A stretch of DNA of 64,000 bases from Gemmatimonadota bacterium (GTDB taxonomy: Bacteria > Gemmatimonadota > Gemmatimonadetes > Gemmatimonadales > Gemmatimonadaceae). A program made the translations under genes and the position numbers. Position 1 is the first letter of the stretch. Each line of letters starts with the position of its first letter. Below, piece by piece: positions 59,539 through 64,000 of the stretch. The stretch is from assembly GCA_028287235.1 (NCBI GenBank), contig JAQBQB010000030.1, positions 372,001 through 436,000 on the forward strand, written 5' to 3'. The notes beneath the pieces are model-generated. The model was not told where the DNA came from and made no database searches. It saw nothing but the letters and a program-made list of their open reading frames with translations.

Positions 59539-59982
59539 ATGACGTTACCGGCATTGCCTTGCTACCCCTGCCCGTACGACGCGTCCTGCTGCGCCTACGG
59601 CGCGACGGTGTCGGACGAAGAGGCGGCGGCGATCGAAGCGAATCACGGCCCGGGTTTGGTCTACAAGACGCGCTGGGGGGAATGGCGGACCCGAGTCCGG
59701 AACAAGCGCTGCGCACTGTTTCGCGACGGGGGCTGCACCATTCATGACCGATCGTACTACCCGGCCGTATGCCGCGGCTTTCCGTGGATCGACGCCGAAA
59801 CGGGCGGACGGTACGAGTTTGACGTTACCATCTGCGGCGAATTCGCGGCGCGTCCGGAGTTGATCGCGCTTCAGCGCGCTGGTCCGCCCGCCGGCCGGAA
59901 TGGCGACAGTTCGCGTGACGGCGAACACGTTCCCGCCGTGGCAAGCACGGCTACTCCGGATGGGGCCATACGTTTGCGGTGA
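59539..59982 (+). CDS. YkgJ-family cysteine-cluster protein
   Basis: A 147-residue protein with a cysteine cluster: CYPCPYDASCCAYG, then RCALFRDGGCTIHDRSYYP and VCRGFP, typical of the YkgJ family, which binds zinc or an iron-sulfur cluster. Role unknown. It is divergent from the DinB gene. Confidence 0.85.
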   Translation: MTLPALPCYPCPYDASCCAYGATVSDEEAAAIEANHGPGLVYKTRWGEWRTRVRNKRCALFRDGGCTIHDRSYYPAVCRGFPWIDAETGGRYEFDVTICGEFAARPELIALQRAGPPAGRNGDSSRDGEHVPAVASTATPDGAIRLR

Positions 59983-60018
59983 GACCAGGCAACCGTGTCC
60001 GCCCATGCCGCTCGAAGC

Positions 60019-60234
60019 TCAGCCGGGCTTTGCGTATGACTCGAGCGCACCGCAACGTGGACACCGCATGGTGGTCACCGGAATGGCCGCCTTCGGTTTC
60101 TGGATGCCCCACCAGTGAGGTTGCAGCTCGCCGGGCGTCCACTTCTCCTCGGTCCAGCCACCATACCGCCGATCCAAGACGTAGCCAGGCTCCATCGGTG
60201 TATGGCAACGAAGGCAATCAACGGAATCAGCCAC
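60019..60234 (-). CDS. Small zinc-ribbon-like protein
   Basis: A 71-residue protein with two CxxC knuckles (VDCLRCHTPMEPGYVL and MRCPRCGALES), the pattern of zinc-ribbon proteins. GTG 60234 is preferred because AGGAG lies about 8 nt before it; an ATG at 60315 would add a non-conserved region. Function unknown. Confidence 0.7.
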   Translation of the reverse strand: MADSVDCLRCHTPMEPGYVLDRRYGGWTEEKWTPGELQPHWWGIQKPKAAIPVTTMRCPRCGALESYAKPG

Positions 60235-60369
60235 AGAATCTCTCCTGATGTGATGGTCGATGCTTTGCCTGAACGTCCAACCTATGCTGTAGCGGACTTG
60301 AAACTTCGGCGGCACTCACGCCCGCCGTGGAGGATATGTTACACCGGCGGCTCCCGCGAGAGGACACTT

Positions 60370-61008
60370 CTGCTGAGAGCGAATCACGGTCTCACGCGCG
60401 CGATCCTGCTGGCCCTCGTGGCCGGTTGTGGCGACGCAGTCGGCGTGTCGGATCATCCCGGCGCCGCCGTCGTGCGGTTCATCGTGAGCAATCAGCTCGC
60501 GGCGCCCGTGACGATCGCGGTCGATGACACCGTCTTGGCAATCCTGGCGAGCGGTGCCAGCAGCGGTCTCGCCGTCTCGCCCGCGGCGCAGTGGCTCACG
60601 TGGACGTCCGCGAAGGCGGCGGACACCACCGGAACGGCGATTTCCGACGACATCAACCAGGTGAGAATCCGCGTGGCGGGAATCGGCTCCGCCCTCGAGA
60701 TCACCAACGTGATCAACGACACGACGTACGTGACCGCGGAGATGTTCAACCCCACGAACGCCCGGGTATCGATCGGAGTGTACGAGGGATCGACGGTGGC
60801 GTGCGTGTCGGTGCTCCGCGCCGCGACGGCGGGCGTGGCCGGGTTTACGAAGATTGGCTACTACCGGCTGCTGGCCGGCACGGAGTTGCGAGCGTACCGC
60901 GACGAATCGCGCTGCACCGGGCCGTTCGTCAGGTGGCCGGCGTCGCAGTTGTCGGCGTTCGCACCGAAATCCGGGCTCGTCACGTTGACGTTGACGTCGG
61001 CGCCCTAG
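60370..61008 (+). CDS. Lipoprotein with probable CTG start
   Basis: A 212-residue exported protein. LLRANHGLTRAILLALVAGC is a lipoprotein signal with lipobox LVAGC, but no ATG, GTG or TTG precedes it at a sensible distance; CTG codons at 60370 and 60373 follow AGAGG. Upstream in-frame starts would add a Pro/Arg-rich non-signal stretch. The mature part is beta-rich (FIVSNQLAAPVTIAVDDTVL). Family unknown. Confidence 0.6.
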   Translation: MLRANHGLTRAILLALVAGCGDAVGVSDHPGAAVVRFIVSNQLAAPVTIAVDDTVLAILASGASSGLAVSPAAQWLTWTSAKAADTTGTAISDDINQVRIRVAGIGSALEITNVINDTTYVTAEMFNPTNARVSIGVYEGSTVACVSVLRAATAGVAGFTKIGYYRLLAGTELRAYRDESRCTGPFVRWPASQLSAFAPKSGLVTLTLTSAP

Positions 61009-61036
61009 GTGTCGTGTCGTTGCGATCTCGACATCG

Positions 61037-61723
61037 TCAACGCGATATGGTGATCCCACGCTGGCGGCGCGGTTGCAACAAATCAACAGCACTCGGCCGA
61101 GCTGCTCTCGTGCGGATGATCCACTCTGCCACGACGATGTTGATGGCCCAGCCGGCCCCCATCAGCACTGCCCTGGGAAGTTCGCCCGGCTTACCGCCAA
61201 CGAGCAGAAACCAGGGCAGATGCGTGAGCACCTGCGTGCCTGCGCCCAGCCCGATGGCGTACGCGCGGATCATCCATTCACCGTGCGACGCAAAGTTTCG
61301 CAGGCGAATCGCGTTCACGGCGAGGACGATGGATACGACCATCGCCGAGCCGAACACGAGACGTTCCACGTAGAGGAGCTGACCGTCGCCTTCGGGCCAC
61401 GAATAGAAATGCGCCATCCAGAGACCCGACAGCGCGGCCAGCAATCCGCACGGAACCAGGATCCGGCCGGCGGCACGGTGCCACCCGCGCCGCCGGCGGC
61501 GGAAGCCCGCGGAGAACTGGAATGCCCCGAGGATGCTGTATACGATGACGGCGGGAATGTGCAGCACAACCGGCAGCGGCGCCGCGAAGAACCGCGCGTT
61601 CTCCGGCGTGATGGCCGCGCCGCCGGCCAACTGGGCCAGCCGCACCGTGCCGGCAACCGCCGGCACGATGCTCAACGCAATGAGGCCGGCGGGAATGAGC
61701 CAGTCCGACTTTGCCGAGTTCAT
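61037..61723 (-). CDS. DUF2306-family membrane protein
   Basis: A 228-residue inner-membrane protein with about six helices (GLIALSIVPAVAGTVRLAQL; VVLHIPAVIVYSILGAFQFS; GAGWAINIVVAEWIIRT) and the conserved HRAAGRILVPCG segment of DUF2306. Function unknown. Its ATG overlaps the stop of the OMP gene by 4 nt, so it is the second gene of that operon, divergent from the TetR regulator. Confidence 0.8.
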   Translation of the reverse strand: MNSAKSDWLIPAGLIALSIVPAVAGTVRLAQLAGGAAITPENARFFAAPLPVVLHIPAVIVYSILGAFQFSAGFRRRRRGWHRAAGRILVPCGLLAALSGLWMAHFYSWPEGDGQLLYVERLVFGSAMVVSIVLAVNAIRLRNFASHGEWMIRAYAIGLGAGTQVLTHLPWFLLVGGKPGELPRAVLMGAGWAINIVVAEWIIRTRAARPSAVDLLQPRRQRGITISR

Positions 61724-62337
61724 GATTTATTGAACCTCAACCCCACCATCATGACGACGTCGTTCCGCGTATCGGACTTGCCGCCGCCGACGAGCGGCTT
61801 GAAGCCGGTCGCGTAATCCCGCACCTCGAGGCGCAGGCCGACACGGCCCATGCCGAGCTCGCCGCCGACAGTGCCGTAGCCGGCGAGGTTGTTCGTGGCG
61901 TCCACGTTCAACGCGCGATAGTTGTAGCTTCGCGCGCCGGCGCCGAAGCCCGCGAAGGGGCTGAACGTTACTGCGCGGTCAGCAAACCACTGAATGGGAC
62001 GGGCTTCGATGCCCAAGTCCGACGTGAAGACATCGAGCTTGGGGGTGTCAACGGAGGCGACGTCTCGGCTGCGCGCCCATCCGAACGTACCCGTGATGGC
62101 GAGCGAGGGGCGTACGACCCAGGAGATCTGCGCCGCGGTCACCTGCGCGTCCTTGAGGAAGTGTCGCTGGTTTCCCGTGGGAACGAACGCGCCGCTGGTG
62201 ACGCGGAACTCCCACGCGCTCGCCTGCGGGGCCTGCGTCTGCGCGGCCGACGTGTGCGGGGACGAGACGAGCAAACCAAGCGCGCCAACGGCGGCGAGCG
62301 CGGCGCGGGTGACGGAGACGGCGGACGTGATGGACAT
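61720..62337 (-). CDS. Outer-membrane beta-barrel-like protein
   Basis: A 205-residue exported protein. Signal peptide to about SAAQTQ. The mature part has alternating strands ending in the aromatic/hydrophobic pattern VVMMVGLRFNKS, as in small outer-membrane barrels (OmpW/Ail-like size). ATG 62337 was chosen because the signal begins there; the open frame to 62889 runs through the TetR gene antisense. It shares an operon with DUF2306 and faces twin operators. Confidence 0.7.
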   Translation of the reverse strand: MSITSAVSVTRAALAAVGALGLLVSSPHTSAAQTQAPQASAWEFRVTSGAFVPTGNQRHFLKDAQVTAAQISWVVRPSLAITGTFGWARSRDVASVDTPKLDVFTSDLGIEARPIQWFADRAVTFSPFAGFGAGARSYNYRALNVDATNNLAGYGTVGGELGMGRVGLRLEVRDYATGFKPLVGGGKSDTRNDVVMMVGLRFNKS

Positions 62338-62396
62338 GGTGGGTACCTTGTGGGATGTGTGGCGAAAATCCTTTCGCGGATGACGCACGTGTATTA

Positions 62397-62433
62397 GTGT
62401 ATCACGTACACAGTACGCGTGTATCATATACAC
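62397..62433. promoter_or_regulatory. Twin TetR-type operators
   Basis: GTGTATCACGTACAC (62397-62411) and GTGTATCATATACAC (62419-62433) are 15-nt inverted repeats with 3-nt centres; the second has perfect GTGTAT/ATACAC arms. Their starts are 22 nt apart, about two helical turns, which would place two dimers on one face. They lie between the OMP operon and the TetR gene, in reach of both promoters. Confidence 0.75.
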
Positions 62434-62472
62434 AGTTTCAACGCCGTCAACAATTTTCTTCGACGGAACGAT

Positions 62473-63354
62473 ATGGCTGGAAAAAAGAAGCCGGCGCCTC
62501 GGCCTCGGCCGGAGGGCCCCAAGAAGGCCTCGCGGCCACTGACCCACGACGACGTCATGCAGGCGTCCGTCCGGATCGATCCGGACCTTCGGCGCCGAAG
62601 TCAGCTCCTCTGGGACGACCGCTCGCAGCCGACTCGCGGCCCGAAGCCGGGGCTGAGCCCCCACGACGTCGTGCAGGCGGCCATGCAGATCGCCGACGAA
62701 GACGGCCTCGCGGCGGTGACGATGCATGCCGTGGCGGCACGACTCGGGTTCACCACGATGGCGATCTATCGATACTTCCCTAATAAAGAAACGCTCTTCG
62801 ACGCGATCGTCGACGCCGGGATAGGGCGCCCGCCGCACCCGGCCGAGCCGCGCGGCAGCTGGCGCACCGAGGTGGCGCGATGGGCGCACGCCGAGCGGGC
62901 GATGTTATGCGCGCGTCCATGGCTGGCTGAGCTGCCGTTCGTTGCCACCCCGCACGGGCCGAATTGGCTCAGTTGGCTGGAGGCCGTCGCGCTGCCGCTC
63001 TCGCGCACGGGCCTTGCGGCCGCCGACCTGGGCCAAATGATCAGCATCATCGACGGCTACACGCGCGGCGCGTCCGACACCTCGATCTCACTCGCGAGGG
63101 CCCGCGCCCGCGGCATCTCGGAGCGGGAATGGGCAGCGGCGGTCGGCGCGGACCTCGGGCGCGCCATCGGCGACCCGCGATTCCCGGCGTTTGCGGCTGT
63201 GCTCACCTCGCCGTCCGACGGGCGGCCGCGAACCATGGAGGAGTCCTTCGACTTCGGGCTGCAACGCGTGCTGGACGGAATCGAGCTCTATGTCAAGTCC
63301 GAGAAGGCACGGCGCGCGCGGACCACGCGGCGGGCACGGGACGCGAAATCCTGA
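62473..63354 (+). CDS. TetR-family transcriptional regulator
   Basis: A 293-residue regulator. The N-terminal DNA-binding domain has an HTH of TetR type (VVQAAMQIADEDGLAAVTMH, then FTTMAIYRYFPNKETLFDAI) preceded by a long, basic, Pro-rich tail. The C-terminal domain (from about 130) is the TetR ligand-binding bundle with signs of the TetR_C_1 group. It probably represses the divergent OMP-DUF2306 operon and itself via the operators at 62397. Ligand unknown. Confidence 0.9.
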   Translation: MAGKKKPAPRPRPEGPKKASRPLTHDDVMQASVRIDPDLRRRSQLLWDDRSQPTRGPKPGLSPHDVVQAAMQIADEDGLAAVTMHAVAARLGFTTMAIYRYFPNKETLFDAIVDAGIGRPPHPAEPRGSWRTEVARWAHAERAMLCARPWLAELPFVATPHGPNWLSWLEAVALPLSRTGLAAADLGQMISIIDGYTRGASDTSISLARARARGISEREWAAAVGADLGRAIGDPRFPAFAAVLTSPSDGRPRTMEESFDFGLQRVLDGIELYVKSEKARRARTTRRARDAKS

Positions 63355-63429
63355 AGGCACTGCTCGTGACACAGCCATGCAGGAATCCCCACCGGCCCAC
63401 CGCGCGACGAGCTCCTGAATCCGGTTGGC

Positions 63430-63858
63430 TCATTCGGCCAGCGTCAGCCGCGTGAGAATATCTCGGTACGCGGAGGCGATCAGCGCCTCGAGCGAGGGCG
63501 TGTCGAGGGCAAGCCCCGGTTTGACTTTCACGTGCCGCATGTATTTGCCCGTCCCCTGTAGCAATCCCGAGGGATCGGGCAGGGCAGTGCCGTGAAAAAA
63601 CCCGACGTTGACATGATCCTTGAAGACGCCGACATACGCAAACGGTGCGTCGTCGACGCACACTGTGGCATACCCATCGTGCATGAGCTCTCGAACCTCG
63701 GAGCCGCAACGGCGCACGAGCGCGAACCATGTCCGCGCAAGGGAGCCAAGTTCGTTGGGCTGCGCGTCGAGCCAGGTGCTGATCGTGGGAGATCGTTCGA
63801 CTGCTCCGGTGAACCGCAGAAGCGGCGGCAGGATGCGAACGTCGTTTAGTGACGACAT
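63430..63858 (-). CDS. DUF1801-family protein
   Basis: A 142-residue DUF1801 protein: HDGYATVCVDDAPFAYVGVF, HVNVGFFHGTALPDPSGLLQ and GKYMRHVKVKPG match the family. Function unknown. ATG 63858 was chosen because it starts 6 nt after hairpin B; the TTG at 63870 would place the element's end in the protein. It converges on the TetR gene across 75 nt. Confidence 0.85.
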   Translation of the reverse strand: MSSLNDVRILPPLLRFTGAVERSPTISTWLDAQPNELGSLARTWFALVRRCGSEVRELMHDGYATVCVDDAPFAYVGVFKDHVNVGFFHGTALPDPSGLLQGTGKYMRHVKVKPGLALDTPSLEALIASAYRDILTRLTLAE

Positions 63859-63864
63859 GTGTTC

Positions 63865-63959
63865 GGCCAATGCTCGAGTTAAGCGGCGAGCCGTACGGGC
63901 TCATTACCCAAAGACTACTTCGAGATCGCAACAGGCGCCACGACTCGACGCGGTTGGCC
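63865..63959. repeat. AATGC-type intergenic hairpin B (attC-like)
   Basis: On this strand GGCCAATGC, TCGAGTTAAGCGGCG, a middle part, GGCGCCACGACTCGACGCG and GTTGGCC. The outer arms GGCCAA/TTGGCC and inner TCGAGT/ACTCGA are complementary. AATGCTCGAGT and ACAGGCGC are shared exactly with element A. The L-like word GAGTTAAGCGG matches attC inner arms, and GTTGGCC keeps a GTT core on this strand. The 41 nt beyond, to 64000, show no gene I can call. Confidence 0.55.
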
Positions 63960-64000
63960 CTCGTCAGTGTCAGCGTTCGTTAGACGGCACCGGTGGCGAC

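Noticed and set aside
63979-63985. GTTAGAC near the right edge, identical to a consensus attC core (GTTRRRY)
   Set aside because: With its supposed partner (GGCCAAT at 63865) only 4 of 7 core positions pair, whereas GTTGGCC at 63953 pairs better. It may be chance; the edge of the window prevents a test.
1-64000. tRNA, rRNA, CRISPR arrays, prophage, IS elements, integrase
   Set aside because: I looked for cloverleaf-type sequences, direct repeat-spacer patterns and transposase or recombinase motifs and saw none. A covariance search was not possible.

Overview
The window is a high-GC chromosomal segment from a free-living Gram-negative bacterium. It carries a TonB-dependent receptor, a TonB protein, many lipoproteins and exported S9 peptidases. 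The mix of a PadR-regulated duplicated FtsX permease, several DinB proteins, BlaI/BlaR1, ligase-associated exonuclease plus ATP-dependent ligase, and RGG-rich exported propeller proteins suggests Gemmatimonadota or a near relative (inference from gene content only). Many starts are GTG or TTG, and genes often overlap by 4 nt (ATGA/GTGA). I see no rRNA, tRNA, CRISPR array, prophage, transposase or integrase.

Layout. 1-4.8 kb: the end of an exported sandwich-fold protein, an MFS symporter, and a PadR/permease pair. 4.9-10.8 kb: a BlaI-BlaR1-TonB-dependent receptor operon with a strong palindromic operator over the blaI ribosome binding site. 10.9-23 kb: a PrcB-like protein, a large S9 peptidase, a Kir-type potassium channel, a TPR protein, gamma-glutamyltransferase, a Tat-exported epimerase, an ATP/ADP-translocase-like carrier and a DinB protein. 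23-30 kb: TonB, a five-gene S9 peptidase/NUDIX operon, and an ECF sigma/anti-sigma/Spy-like operon. 30-35 kb: MBL exonuclease plus ATP-dependent DNA ligase, an M20 peptidase and a lipoprotein. 35-42.5 kb: mostly small leftward genes (DinB, RuvC-like, GNAT, DUF1697, YaiI, HNH, LspA, DUF3565). 42.6-51 kb: exported beta-propeller and DUF305 proteins, then a tightly overlapped dienelactone hydrolase/cyclophilin/glutaminyl cyclase operon and a spermidine-synthase-like methyltransferase. 51-64 kb: four consecutive VOC proteins, an amidohydrolase, more DinB and DUF1801 genes, TrmL, an exported LMW-PTP-like protein, DUF2306/OMP genes divergent from a TetR regulator, and a last DUF1801 gene.

Two kinds of non-coding structure stand out. 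First, four intergenic elements (433-546, 15817-15897, 29835-29920, 46711-46846) are built from 7-nt-periodic repeats, three of them as inverted arrays around a core. Second, six imperfect hairpins of 73-122 bp (35492, 36539, 56390, 57615, 58732, 63865) share an AATGC start. Five of them fill the gap from the stop codon of one small leftward gene to near the start of the next; the sixth (63865) ends 6 nt from a start codon at the window edge. Two (56390 and 63865) are clearly homologous. Their paired outer and inner arms, and in one case a central variable stem, resemble integron attC sites. The genes they separate (DinB, DUF1801, GNAT, RuvC-like) are cassette-like. I regard these as the best candidate for an undescribed system here, with the caveat that no integrase is visible and canonical GTT cores are mostly lacking.
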